A stretch of DNA of 64,000 bases from NCBI GenBank assembly GCA_030550395.1, contig JAUQPL010000004.1, positions 42,501 to 106,500 on the forward strand, read 5' to 3'. The position numbers and the translations under genes were made by a program. Position 1 is the stretch's first letter, and the number at the start of each line of letters is the position of its first letter. This DNA comes from Bacteroidota bacterium. Its GTDB lineage: Bacteria; Bacteroidota; Ignavibacteria; Kapaibacteriales; HRBIN21. This document shows, piece by piece, positions 1 to 8,230 of this stretch. A model generated the notes under the pieces. It did no database searches. It saw only the letters and a program-made list of their open reading frames with translations, and was not told the origin of the DNA.

Positions 1-470
1 CGGAAGAGCAACAGTTGTTCCGAATCCTGCTGATGAATCCTTCGTTGTGGTCCGAGATGATCCAGGGGGAAGGGGTAACGCTGGTATCCGAACAAGCCCA
101 GCGGTTATGGGATGTGCTTTGCCAGTTAAGGGAACGCCATCCCGAGCCGCTTGCTGCCCTGGTATCGGATATGGAACTCCAGCAGAGTGAGGTAGGGCAA
201 TGCCTAATGGAGCTTGTTTTCGTTGCTGAGGCTCCGAGTTCCCGCTGGAGCGAGCTCCTTTTAGAAACCCCCGAACCAGATGCGCGGCAGATATTGCAGG
301 AGAGCCTATTGCGGTTACGGCTCCGTCGGGTGGAGGAGCAGCTCCATCAATTGCGGCAGCAGTATGGACAGCTTCACTCCTGGGAGGAGCAGCGCCAGTT
401 GCTGCAACAGATCCAGCAATTGGCTCTTCAGCGGCAGCATCTGTTGAATCAGCTCTCCGGGGGTAGCTGA
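1..470 (+). CDS. dnaG: DNA primase, C-terminal part (5' end outside window)
   Basis: The reading frame is open from the window edge, so this is the last ~156 residues of a longer protein. Visible sequence is helical and rich in Leu, Gln and Arg, including a start like the usual primase text (EEQQLFRILLMNPSLW) and a Gln-rich coiled tail (LHQLRQQYGQLHSWEEQ). This fits the DnaB-binding C-terminal domain of DnaG, which tethers primase to the replicative helicase at the fork; the zinc-binding and TOPRIM domains would lie upstream. The stop codon overlaps the next start by one base (TGATG), so the two genes are probably translated together. Identification rests on the C-terminal domain only, so it is good but not certain. 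Confidence 0.75.
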   Translation, partial: EEQQLFRILLMNPSLWSEMIQGEGVTLVSEQAQRLWDVLCQLRERHPEPLAALVSDMELQQSEVGQCLMELVFVAEAPSSRWSELLLETPEPDARQILQESLLRLRLRRVEEQLHQLRQQYGQLHSWEEQRQLLQQIQQLALQRQHLLNQLSGGS

Positions 471-1402
471 TGGAGCGCCGGCGTACGCTGCTGCAGGGAC
501 TCCCGCTTGCTTTTCTCGCCGCTTTCGCCCTGTGGCTCTATGTCCGACTTGAGCGGACCTACGTCATTACCCTTCAGATCCCCTTGCAGATTGAGTTGCC
601 TTCGGGGCTAGCATTGGCGGCAACAGTTCCATCCACAGTGGTAGCCTATGTCCAGGGGAGTGGATGGCAGATGTTAGGCTTGCAGTTATGGGAGCGTCCC
701 ACGTGGGTTACACTTGCCGTACCAGAGGTGGTGCCTCCGGCGGTTGTTGGGGTAGGGCGTCAGCAACTTCTGCGCTCTCTGTCTTTGCCCGGTTCGGTCA
801 CACTGCTCCACCTTGTACCTGATACACTCACGCTCCGCATAGACAGGGCGCAGGTGCGCACGTTCCTCGTTGCTTCCGCAGTGCGTTTTGAGGTCCCCAA
901 AGGTTTCGTGGTTGCCCAGCTTCAGATGGATCCGGAGCGGGTTGCTATCCGCGGGGCGCTATCTCTGCTGGATTCTATCACGGCGGTTTCTACGGCGGAA
1001 ACTCTTCTGGTTCTTCGCCGATTGGATACCGAAGTGGAGCTGCCGGTGGTGGTCAAACCCGCTTTCCCGCTCCAGGTACGTCCCGGGCGCGTGCGTCTTC
1101 GGGTAAATATCCAACCGGAGGCGGAGGTTGTAATAGAGGACGTTCCCGTGGAAGTTGTGCCTGCCGTTGGTATTGGGGAGCACCAAATTACTCCACGTCG
1201 GGTGCGGGTGTGGTTGCGTGGTCCGCTCGCAGAGGTGGCGAAGGTATCCGTGCAGAACGTACAAGCAGTTGTTCCCTACGAAGAGCTCCTGCGCGATAGC
1301 ACGGGTGTGGTATCGCCTCGGATTCTGGTTCCTCCCAGAATGGAGGTTTTCCGAGTAGAACCGCCCCAGCTCTTCCATTGGCGACGCCGGGAAGGCTTTT
1401 AG
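470..1402 (+). CDS. YbbR-like domain protein, membrane anchored
   Basis: A 310-residue protein with one N-terminal membrane segment at about residues 10-27, preceded by MERRR, so the rest should sit outside the cytoplasmic membrane. The remainder is beta-rich and built from about three repeats of ~85 residues (roughly 32-115, 120-205, 210-300) with the pattern of YbbR domains, for example a conserved VRLRVNIQ strand. In Firmicutes the YbbR protein CdaR regulates a diadenylate cyclase; no cyclase gene is visible here, so a similar role would be speculation. The start overlaps the dnaG stop by one base. Family call is likely; function is unknown. Confidence 0.65.
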   Translation: MERRRTLLQGLPLAFLAAFALWLYVRLERTYVITLQIPLQIELPSGLALAATVPSTVVAYVQGSGWQMLGLQLWERPTWVTLAVPEVVPPAVVGVGRQQLLRSLSLPGSVTLLHLVPDTLTLRIDRAQVRTFLVASAVRFEVPKGFVVAQLQMDPERVAIRGALSLLDSITAVSTAETLLVLRRLDTEVELPVVVKPAFPLQVRPGRVRLRVNIQPEAEVVIEDVPVEVVPAVGIGEHQITPRRVRVWLRGPLAEVAKVSVQNVQAVVPYEELLRDSTGVVSPRILVPPRMEVFRVEPPQLFHWRRREGF

Positions 1403-1416
1403 GCGAGGTGCTTTTT

Positions 1417-1424
1417 TATTTTTG
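1417..1424 (+). promoter_or_regulatory. Bacteroidota-type -7 promoter element (TATTTTTG)
   Basis: TATTTTTG matches the TAnnTTTG -7 element of Bacteroidota sigma-A promoters exactly and lies 35 bases before the ATG of the acyl-CoA ligase gene. No clear TTTG -33 partner is visible at the usual 17-23 base spacing. Confidence 0.45.
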
Positions 1425-1459
1425 TCCCCAGCTCGTAGGACCTGTAGTGGCAGGGGACT

Positions 1460-3139
1460 ATGGAGCTTGAGCGCTGGGTGCAGCAAGCACAGACGGCATA
1501 TGGGGTCTCGCCGCAGCAACTTCAGTTCCCCTTCCCTTCGCTGGGAGCGGTGCTGCGTGAGCATCTCCGCCGTCGTCCGGACAAGCCGTTCCTGATTTCG
1601 TACACCGAGGACGGGGAACGCCACCAGTTTACCTATGCCGAGTTTGCTGAGCGTGTGCTCCGCACCGTTGCTCTCTTGCAGCAGAGGGGAATTCGCCCTG
1701 GGGAACGGGTTGCAACGGCGGCGCACAACCACCATGATACAATCGTGCAGTACTTTGCCGCATGGGTCCTGGGAGCCTGTGTTGTACCGCTGAACATGAC
1801 GGAAGAGGATTCGCGTCTGCGCTACGTCCTGGAGAATTCGCAGGCGCGGTTCCTCTTCTGCCGTGAGGATTATATGCACCGCCTTCCCCACTTCTGTCCG
1901 GATGGTGTTGAAGTTGTGCCGGTATACAACGACGAGACTTGTCCGGATGGCTTCCACAGCCTCATCCGACGCTATGAGCCAGCGGCGATCCCGGAGGAGA
2001 ACTTCTGGGATCAGGAGGCTCTCATTGTTTACACCAGCGGCACGACGGGCTTGCCGAAGGGGGTGGTCTTGGTCCAGCGGAATCTTTTTGCCGATGGCTA
2101 TGAAATTGCCCGTTGGCATGGGGTGGGAGAAAACACCCGCATGATGTGTGTACTTCCCGTCCACCATGTTAATGGAATCGTGGTCACGCATGTGACCCCT
2201 TTCCTGGTAGGCGCTTCTGTGGTGCTGAATCGGAAGTTTCAGACAGACTCCTTCTTCCCGCGTATTGTTGCCGAAGGGGTTCACATTGTCTCCGTTGTTC
2301 CAACATTGCTGGCATTTCTTCTGGAAGCAGATGCAGACCCTCTGGATGCCTCACGGCGGGGTTTCCGGCACCTCATCTGCGGCGCCGGACCGTTGACATG
2401 CGAATTAGCACAGCGCTTTGAAGAGCGATACCGTATCCCGATTATCCACGGCTATGGGCTTTCGGAGACCACGTGCTATTCGTGTTTCCTGCCCGTTGAG
2501 CAGAGTTGGGAGGAGCATCAAAGGTGGATGCAGGACTACGGTTTCCCCAGCATTGGGATTGCTATCCCGTGCAATGAGATGGCGATTCAGGATGCCTTGG
2601 GGAATGAACTTCCTGAGGGCGAGCGGGGCGAGATTGTGATCCGGGGTTGGAATGTGATGAAGGGCTACTTTGCCAATCCCAAAGCCAATCAGGAAGCCTT
2701 CGCTCATGGATGGTTCCACAGTGGGGACGAAGGATTCTACCGAACGGATGCTCAGGGACGGCGTTACTTCTTCATCACAGGGCGCATAAAGGAGCTGATT
2801 ATCCGCGGTGGCGTCAACATTGCGCCGCTGGAAATTGATGAAGTCCTGGCGCGGGCTCCCGGAGTGCGTGCCGGGATTGCCGTGGGATTTGAGCATGAGT
2901 TGTACGGGGAAGAGGTTGGCGCACTGGTGATTCCGCAAGAAGGGGCATCGCCGGAGGAAATTCTTCGCTTCTGCGCCCGCCATCTGCCCTTTCACAAAAC
3001 ACCGAAGGTAGTGTTGTTTACCGATTCATTGCCGGTGACCACAACGGGCAAGTACCAGCGTGGTCGAGTCAAGCACTTGTTTGAGCCATGGCGGCGGGTG
3101 CAATTCCGTCCGGAGGATTTTCAGGGAAAGGCTCCATAA
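1460..3139 (+). CDS. AMP-forming acyl-CoA synthetase/ligase
   Basis: A 559-residue member of the ANL superfamily, which activates a carboxylic acid with ATP to an acyl-adenylate and transfers it to CoA. The P-loop-like motif YTSGTTGLPKG is at about residue 190, the hinge region GRIKELIIRGG and the following ApoE-like block sit near 440, and the catalytic lysine motif TTTGKYQRG is near 530. Length fits long-chain fatty acyl-CoA or related ligases, but substrate cannot be read from sequence. ATG is preceded by AGGGG at good spacing. It stands alone as a transcription unit with its own promoter-like element. It may serve fatty-acid activation for lipid synthesis or degradation. Confidence 0.85.
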   Translation: MELERWVQQAQTAYGVSPQQLQFPFPSLGAVLREHLRRRPDKPFLISYTEDGERHQFTYAEFAERVLRTVALLQQRGIRPGERVATAAHNHHDTIVQYFAAWVLGACVVPLNMTEEDSRLRYVLENSQARFLFCREDYMHRLPHFCPDGVEVVPVYNDETCPDGFHSLIRRYEPAAIPEENFWDQEALIVYTSGTTGLPKGVVLVQRNLFADGYEIARWHGVGENTRMMCVLPVHHVNGIVVTHVTPFLVGASVVLNRKFQTDSFFPRIVAEGVHIVSVVPTLLAFLLEADADPLDASRRGFRHLICGAGPLTCELAQRFEERYRIPIIHGYGLSETTCYSCFLPVEQSWEEHQRWMQDYGFPSIGIAIPCNEMAIQDALGNELPEGERGEIVIRGWNVMKGYFANPKANQEAFAHGWFHSGDEGFYRTDAQGRRYFFITGRIKELIIRGGVNIAPLEIDEVLARAPGVRAGIAVGFEHELYGEEVGALVIPQEGASPEEILRFCARHLPFHKTPKVVLFTDSLPVTTTGKYQRGRVKHLFEPWRRVQFRPEDFQGKAP

Positions 3140-3171
3140 GGGGACTTCTGGGTGCGCCGTGGTACTATGGG

Positions 3172-3201
3172 GGCTCAGATAGGGTTTTCGGCCGATGAGC
3201 C
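3172..3201. other. Spacer between convergent genes with a small inverted repeat
   Basis: The 252-base spacer 3140-3391 between the ligase and the oppositely oriented mtgA holds no credible gene. It contains a perfect 6-base inverted repeat GGCTCA/TGAGCC around an 18-base loop. No T-run follows, so it is not a convincing intrinsic terminator, though both transcription units must end here. Confidence 0.25.
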
Positions 3202-3391
3202 TGCCTTCGGAGCAAGGAGCGGCTTTTACCTAACCGGAGGGGCAGGAGGACAATCGGGAGGGAGCGGGGGCTTCTAAAGAGGGCATATGCGATAGGGGCA
3301 AGTGGTGGAGACGGGGGAATGTATCGGGTGAACGGTGGGCGTCAGTGGGCAGGTTGCAGTGGTTGCAAGGACTGTGGCAGTCATGCAATAG

Positions 3392-4111
3392 TCACTGCCG
3401 GGGGAGAGCAATTGCCGGCATCCGGGAGCGAACCCATTCACTGCGGCGCTGGATGTAGCGGGTCGGGGCTGCCGGTGACCAAAGGCGGGGATTGGGGAGT
3501 ACGGCGGCCAGGAGGGAGGCTTCCCGAGCGCTAAGAGCCCGAGCAGGTTTGCCAAAGTAGTGCTGGGAAGCTGCCTCCACGCCATAAATCCCTTCGCCCC
3601 ATTCCACGATGTTGGTGTATACTTCCAGGATGCGCTGCTTTCCCCAAAAGGTCTCAATCAGCACGGTGAAGTACGCCTCTACGGCTTTGCGCACATAGGT
3701 GCGCATGGGGAGGAGGAAAGCATTCTTTGCCGTTTGCATGGAGATAGTGCTAGCACCGTAGAGACGGCGACCACGTAGACGTTCATTGCGACGGCGAGCT
3801 TGCTCAATGGCATGCCAGTCAAAGCCGTAGTGCTGGATGAACCGAGCGTCCTCAGCGGCAATGAGGGCGCGCAGGAGCGGTGGAGCAACTTCCGACACCG
3901 GTTCCCAACGGTAATGGATGCCAATCCATTTTCCCCGGAAGACTCCTTCAAGCAGCCGCTGGAGCATCAGAGGTGTCACCGGCGGAGGAATGACCGCGTA
4001 GAGGAGGACCCATATGATGGAAACGGCGTATGCGAAGAGGCAAGCGTAACCGAGCATAGCTGCAAGATGCCGCAGCCAGTAGACAAGCAGTGCCGAGGAT
4101 ATGCGCAACAT
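3392..4111 (-). CDS. mtgA: Monofunctional peptidoglycan glycosyltransferase
   Basis: A 239-residue GT51 family protein, matching the usual length of MtgA, which polymerises lipid II into glycan strands at the outer face of the inner membrane. An N-terminal membrane anchor covers about residues 18-42. The GT51 signature blocks are visible: the catalytic-Glu motif AAEDARFIQHYGFD, then GASTISMQTAKN, then the later block VYTNIVEWGEGIYGVEAAS and YFGKPARALS. No transpeptidase domain follows, so this is the monofunctional type. It is the last gene of the purC-rodA-ispD-mtgA run, eight bases after ispD, and the link with rodA suggests joint supply of cell-wall polymerases. Confidence 0.92.
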   Translation of the reverse strand: MLRISSALLVYWLRHLAAMLGYACLFAYAVSIIWVLLYAVIPPPVTPLMLQRLLEGVFRGKWIGIHYRWEPVSEVAPPLLRALIAAEDARFIQHYGFDWHAIEQARRRNERLRGRRLYGASTISMQTAKNAFLLPMRTYVRKAVEAYFTVLIETFWGKQRILEVYTNIVEWGEGIYGVEAASQHYFGKPARALSAREASLLAAVLPNPRLWSPAAPTRYIQRRSEWVRSRMPAIALPRQ

Positions 4112-4119
4112 CTGGCAGA

Positions 4120-4809
4120 CTAGCTCCGTTGGCGTGCCAATAGATACTCCGCCAGGGCGATGTCTGACGGGTGCGTGATTTTAATGTTTTCCCAGGCGCC
4201 TTCAACGACGGCGACAGGGTGACCGAGAGCTTCTACAAGTGCCGCATCATCGGTGGCGTACCAGCCGCGCTGCATTGCTGCCCGATAGGCTTCCTCTAGC
4301 AACTCACGCCGGAATGCCTGGGGCGTCTGGATGAGGCGGAGGCGTTCGCGGGGGAGGGTCTGGCGCACGGTATTTTCCAGGGTGATCTCCTTGATAGTGT
4401 CGCTCGGAGGGATGCCGGGGATGGCGGCGCCGTAGCGCTGGGCGGCTTGGAGGACCCGTTGGAACAGCTCTGGAGGAGCCAATGGACGGACAGCGTCGTG
4501 GATGATAAGGTACTCCGCCTTGCGAGCTTCTTCCGTTCGCAGAGCATTTGCTACGGAGTCCTGTCGTTCAGCGCCACCGGAGACAATGCGGCAGACCTTG
4601 CAGAGGTTGTAGTCACGGCATAACTGCTGCAAGCGCTCCGTGTACTCGCTCGAAACAGCCACCACGACAGCCCCAATTTCAGGCACCCGCTCCAACAGGC
4701 GAAGGGTGTGGACCACGAGGGGGACGTTGTGTACGGGGAGAAACTGTTTCGGGATAGGGAATTGTAGGCGCTTTCCGTATCCGGCTGCAGGGATGATGGC
4801 AACCACCAT
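4120..4809 (-). CDS. ispD: 2-C-methyl-D-erythritol 4-phosphate cytidylyltransferase
   Basis: A 229-residue enzyme of the MEP isoprenoid pathway that joins CTP and 2-C-methyl-erythritol 4-phosphate to give CDP-ME. The nucleotide-binding start AIIPAAGYGKRL with PKQFLPV, the block SGGAERQDSV, and IIHDAVRPL are all present, followed by TPQAF and the DDAALVE segment. Length is normal. One base separates it from rodA, and mtgA follows closely. The pathway provides precursors for undecaprenyl lipid carrier, which fits the cell-wall neighbours, and for the squalene made by hpnC/hpnD elsewhere in the window. Confidence 0.95.
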   Translation of the reverse strand: MVVAIIPAAGYGKRLQFPIPKQFLPVHNVPLVVHTLRLLERVPEIGAVVVAVSSEYTERLQQLCRDYNLCKVCRIVSGGAERQDSVANALRTEEARKAEYLIIHDAVRPLAPPELFQRVLQAAQRYGAAIPGIPPSDTIKEITLENTVRQTLPRERLRLIQTPQAFRRELLEEAYRAAMQRGWYATDDAALVEALGHPVAVVEGAWENIKITHPSDIALAEYLLARQRS

Positions 4810-4810
4810 G

Positions 4811-6052
4811 TTACCGAGTCCGGTAGAGCTGCCGGTATCCGTTCAAAAGAAGTCCGACCATTGCCATGTTGATGGTGAGGGCCGAACCACCGGAGCTGAC
4901 GAAGGGGAGGGGCAATCCAATGACTGGGGCAATTCCTAATGCCATCCCGATGTTGATGGCGGCGTGGAAAAACCATATCCCACCGATACCGCTGATAAGC
5001 AGGCTCCAGAAAGGTTCATCTCGGAGTCGGTGTGCCAACGTAAAGACATGCCAGAGCAATCCGAACAGAACCGCCAAGAGTAAGGTTGCTCCCACAAAGC
5101 CGAACTCTTCGGCAGGGACGCAGAAGATGAAGTCGTTTATCTGTTGCGGGACGAAGCGGAGCTGGGTCTGCGTACCCTGTTGGAATCCCTTTCCAGTCAA
5201 GCCCCCACTCCCGATGGCAAGGATGGATTGGATGACATGGTAGCCAGTGCTCTGAGGATTCTGCTCGGGATTGAGCAAGCTTTGGATGCGGGCTTGTTGG
5301 TGAGGTTTAAGGAAGCGGTAAAGGGACGAAGCTCCCCAGCCGGCAGCAACGATGCCAGCCACACAGAGCAAAGCGGGGAGCAACCGAGGTCGGGTCAAGA
5401 AGATAGCCACAGCTGCTACCAGAATGCCGAGCAGCAGTGCTGTGGTTCCCATCAGCGAAAGGAGTGCCACCGCTGCCACAGCGACGGGCATCAAGACGAC
5501 CAGAGGATGGGCACCACCCCAGAGGAAGACGGTAAGCAGGAGAGCCCCGAAAACCATTGCGGAGCCAGCATCCGGTTGCAGAAGCACCAGGAGCGCAGGG
5601 AAGAGGACAATGGCACCGCCTACCAAAACGGTCCGCAATTGTCGTAGGGATCGATTCTCTGAGCTGAGGAAGTGAGCAAGGAAGAGCAGAGTCGTCAGCT
5701 TGGCAAGTTCTACTGGCTGGAAGGTGGTACCAGCTATGGAGAACCAGCTTTTGGAGCCGTGCACGGCTTGTCCAATCAGAAGAACGAGGGCTAAGAGGAA
5801 GAGTCCGCCGGCGTATGCGAGGAGCACGATACGTTCCAGCCAAGAGTAAGGGGTCCAGGACAGAATCAGGGTTGCAATCAGCCCGAGGGAAGCATGGAGG
5901 AGGTGCTCCATACCGGACTTAGGCGAGACGCTATAAATGGCGATAAACCCGAAGGCAATCAAGAGGGCTACCAGCAGGATGGTGATCCAGTCTATTTGTC
6001 GGAGCCAGCGGTGCCAGCTGGGAAGCGTTGGTTCGGGTTCAGAGAGCACCAT
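4811..6052 (-). CDS. rodA: SEDS family peptidoglycan glycosyltransferase RodA
   Basis: A 413-residue polytopic membrane protein with about ten hydrophobic segments. SEDS features are clear: GSKSWFSIAGTTFQPVELAK, the long extracytoplasmic segment around QSTGYHVIQSILAIGSGGLTGKG, QINDFIFCVPAEEFGFVG, and PLPFVSSGGSA near the end. RodA polymerises glycan strands with a class B PBP in the elongation machinery. The call RodA rather than FtsW rests on length and on the absence of divisome neighbours. Its start overlaps the end of purC by 14 bases. Confidence 0.9.
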   Translation of the reverse strand: MVLSEPEPTLPSWHRWLRQIDWITILLVALLIAFGFIAIYSVSPKSGMEHLLHASLGLIATLILSWTPYSWLERIVLLAYAGGLFLLALVLLIGQAVHGSKSWFSIAGTTFQPVELAKLTTLLFLAHFLSSENRSLRQLRTVLVGGAIVLFPALLVLLQPDAGSAMVFGALLLTVFLWGGAHPLVVLMPVAVAAVALLSLMGTTALLLGILVAAVAIFLTRPRLLPALLCVAGIVAAGWGASSLYRFLKPHQQARIQSLLNPEQNPQSTGYHVIQSILAIGSGGLTGKGFQQGTQTQLRFVPQQINDFIFCVPAEEFGFVGATLLLAVLFGLLWHVFTLAHRLRDEPFWSLLISGIGGIWFFHAAINIGMALGIAPVIGLPLPFVSSGGSALTINMAMVGLLLNGYRQLYRTR

Positions 6053-6959
6053 CGCTACAGCACCAAGGCAAAGGCTGGGGAACTAACCGGCGGAAGGCTT
6101 CGCAGTAGCGTTGGCGAGTCTGCTCAACGATTTCCGGCGGAAGTTCTGGTGCTGGGGGACGCTTGTCCCAACCGAGCTGTTCCAAGTAGTCGCGCACAAA
6201 CTGCTTGTCCATGTCCGTGGGCGGAAGGCCAGCTTCGTAGTGTTCCAGTAGCCAAAAGCGCGAGGAGTCCGGCGTCAGGAGTTCGTCGATGAGCAGTAGA
6301 GTTCCATCGGGGGCAATGCCAAACTCCAGCTTAGTATCAGCTAAGATGAGTCCGCGGCGGCCGCAATAGGCAGAAGCCTCAGTGTAGAGGCGGAGGGAGA
6401 GTTCACGCACGCGGTCGGCCAGCTCTTTCCCTACCAATTGTTCCAGCTCCGAAGGGCTGATAGGTTCGTCGTGCCCGCTATGGGCCTTCGTTGTTGGGGT
6501 GAACAGGGGTTCCGGGAGGGGGCTTCCGTAGTGAAGACCTGTGGGGAGGCGAAGGCCAGCGACAGACCGAGTCTGTTGATACTCCTTCCATGCCGAACCT
6601 GCAAGGTAGCCGCGAACGATGCACTCCACCGGCAGCGGGGTTGCCCGCCGAACAATGAGGGCACGTCCGCGAAGGAGAGTGGCGAACAGTTGGAATTCAG
6701 GAAGGCTCTCGGGCTCTGCATGGAGGAGATGGTTAGGCAGCAGCATTTGCGTCCGTTCAAACCAAAAGCGGGAAAGCTGTGTGAGGATGACCCCTTTGCA
6801 TGGGATAGGCTGGGGAAGAACGACGTCGAAAGCCGACAGTCGGTCCGTTGCCACCATGAGGAGGCGCTCTGCATCTAAAGCGTAGAGGTCACGGACCTTC
6901 CCGCGTCGGACCAGCGGAAAGGGAAGTTCTGTCGTCGTGATAGGAGTAGAGGACACCAT
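6039..6959 (-). CDS. purC: Phosphoribosylaminoimidazole-succinocarboxamide synthase (SAICAR synthetase)
   Basis: A 306-residue ATP-dependent ligase that joins aspartate to CAIR in purine synthesis. The protein begins PFPLVRRGKVRDLYALD, followed by the conserved DRLSAFDVVL, then VECIVRGYLAGSAW and ILADTKLEFG near the C-terminal third. The frame stays open further upstream to 7376, but homology starts at the ATG at 6957-6959, and the divergent ABC gene occupies the upstream DNA. Length fits the longer PurC form. A TAGTTTTG promoter-like element lies 17 bases before the start. Other purine genes in the window are purL and purN, in separate units. Confidence 0.95.
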   Translation of the reverse strand: MVSSTPITTTELPFPLVRRGKVRDLYALDAERLLMVATDRLSAFDVVLPQPIPCKGVILTQLSRFWFERTQMLLPNHLLHAEPESLPEFQLFATLLRGRALIVRRATPLPVECIVRGYLAGSAWKEYQQTRSVAGLRLPTGLHYGSPLPEPLFTPTTKAHSGHDEPISPSELEQLVGKELADRVRELSLRLYTEASAYCGRRGLILADTKLEFGIAPDGTLLLIDELLTPDSSRFWLLEHYEAGLPPTDMDKQFVRDYLEQLGWDKRPPAPELPPEIVEQTRQRYCEAFRRLVPQPLPWCCSDGAL

Positions 6960-6976
6960 TAGAGCGCGTCTATCTG

Positions 6977-6984
6977 CAAAACTA
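6977..6984 (-). promoter_or_regulatory. Bacteroidota-type -7 promoter element (TAGTTTTG) for purC operon
   Basis: On the minus strand TAGTTTTG is an exact TAnnTTTG match, 17 bases before the purC ATG. It would give a very short leader for purC-rodA-ispD-mtgA. Confidence 0.45.
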
Positions 6985-7068
6985 CGACAGCCGAATCTCT
7001 GATGGTCGCCGTGCAGGGCAAGGGATGCTATTCGTCTTTGGTATGCGTCGTGTTTGCCGGAGACAGGG

Positions 7069-8103
7069 ATGGATGCGATTATCACCGAGGGGCTGACACG
7101 AATTTTCCGCTCACCTATCAAGCCGGAGGGGCTATGGGGAGCAGTGCGTTCATTTTTCCGTCGGCAGTATCGGGAATATGCGGCGGTGCACGGTATTACA
7201 CTGCGGATTGCTGAGGGGGAGCTTGTAGGGCTTTTAGGGGCAAATGGGGCGGGGAAGACAACACTTCTGAAGCTTTTGACCGGGCTTCTGTATCCAACAG
7301 CCGGGAGTGCTCGTGTACTGGGCTTTATCCCGTGGGAGCGCTCGGAAGCATTCCGTCGGCAGATTGCTCTGGTCATGGGGCAGCGGAGCCAATTGTGGTG
7401 GGATTTGCCGGCGGCGGATTCCTTCCTGCTTCACCGGGCGATGTATCGGGTTCCGGAAGCAGAGTTCCGGCGTCGGCGGGATGAGCTAGCAGCCATGCTT
7501 GGGATTGCGGACAAGCTCCATATCCAGGTTCGCCGCCTCTCCCTGGGCGAACGGATGAAATGTGAGATTTTAGCGGCGCTCCTCCATGCCCCGCGAGTGC
7601 TGTTTCTGGATGAACCAACGCTGGGATTGGACGTCGTTGCGCAGCAGGCGGTGCGCAATTTCTTGGCAGAATACAATCGTACAACGGGCACGACAATCGT
7701 GCTCACAAGTCATTACATGGCCGACATTGAGCAGCTCTGCCAACGAGTTATCGTGTTAGACCGTGGACGTGTGCTCTTTGACGGTGCCTTGAGTCAGTTG
7801 GTGCGGCAGTTTGTAGGAGAAAAGATTCTACGGGTGGAGTTCTCGCAACCTGTGGCTGCAGAGGAGCTCCGGGCGTTTGGCGAGCTCCATCGCTGGGATG
7901 GCACGACGGCCGTGCTTAAAGTTCCGCGGCAGCAGGCAGCACAGCGGGCAGCAGCCGTGCTCAATCATTTTCCCATCATTGACGTTGCCGTTGAGGATCT
8001 ACCGGTGGAGGAGGTGATCCGCGCTCTCTTCCGAGCAAGTCAAGCATGGCAGCCGCAGGAATCAGCCTTCCGTACCGATGGGAAAGGGGCTACTTCGGTG
8101 TGA
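7069..8103 (+). CDS. ABC-2 type transporter ATP-binding protein (COG4586-like)
   Basis: A 344-residue ABC ATPase. Walker A GANGAGKT is at residues 57-64, the signature LSLGERMKCEILAALL is typical of the COG4586 subgroup, Walker B and D-loop read VLFLDEPTLGLD, and the H-loop is TSHYMAD. A ~100-residue C-terminal domain follows the ATPase. A TTG start at 7054 is possible, but the ATG at 7069 has GGAG six bases upstream and is preferred. Members usually sit beside two ABC-2 permease genes (COG4587 and COG3694); here the next gene is a tRNA, so the membrane partners must be elsewhere. Substrate unknown; drug, lipid or polysaccharide export are possibilities for the family. Confidence 0.85.
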   Translation: MDAIITEGLTRIFRSPIKPEGLWGAVRSFFRRQYREYAAVHGITLRIAEGELVGLLGANGAGKTTLLKLLTGLLYPTAGSARVLGFIPWERSEAFRRQIALVMGQRSQLWWDLPAADSFLLHRAMYRVPEAEFRRRRDELAAMLGIADKLHIQVRRLSLGERMKCEILAALLHAPRVLFLDEPTLGLDVVAQQAVRNFLAEYNRTTGTTIVLTSHYMADIEQLCQRVIVLDRGRVLFDGALSQLVRQFVGEKILRVEFSQPVAAEELRAFGELHRWDGTTAVLKVPRQQAAQRAAAVLNHFPIIDVAVEDLPVEEVIRALFRASQAWQPQESAFRTDGKGATSV

Positions 8104-8127
8104 GCGTGTTTTGGGAAGTGTGCTGCG

Positions 8128-8135
8128 TAATTTTG
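8128..8135 (+). promoter_or_regulatory. Bacteroidota-type -7 promoter element (TAATTTTG) for tRNA-Arg
   Basis: TAATTTTG is an exact TAnnTTTG match lying 21 bases before the tRNA. A TTTG sits at 8110-8113, but its 14-base spacing is shorter than the known 17-23. Confidence 0.45.
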
Positions 8136-8156
8136 CAGTGTCACACTTCAGAAAGT

Positions 8157-8230
8157 GGACCCGTAGTTCAGCTGGATAGAACACAGGTTTCCTAAACCTG
8201 GTGTCAGAGGTTCGAGTCCTCTCGGGTCCA
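8157..8230 (+). tRNA. tRNA-Arg (anticodon CCU)
   Basis: A 74-base cloverleaf folds by eye. The acceptor stem is GGACCCG with CGGGTCC, the D stem GTTC with GAAC, the anticodon stem CAGGT with ACCTG around loop TTCCTAA giving anticodon CCT, and the T stem AGAGG with CCTCT around TTCGAGT. The discriminator base is A and CCA is not encoded. It reads AGG codons. The 3' 27 bases are also the complement of the end of the receiver-kinase gene on the other strand. Confidence 0.97.

Noticed and set aside
959-2284. Long minus-strand open frame of 441 codons
   Set aside because: It is antisense to the YbbR-domain and acyl-CoA ligase genes, has no protein family character, and is explained by GC-rich codon use on the other strand.
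6960-7376. Upstream extension of the purC frame
   Set aside because: The extra ~139 residues have no homology to PurC and overlap the divergent ABC gene; the ATG at 6959 has a promoter-like element just upstream.
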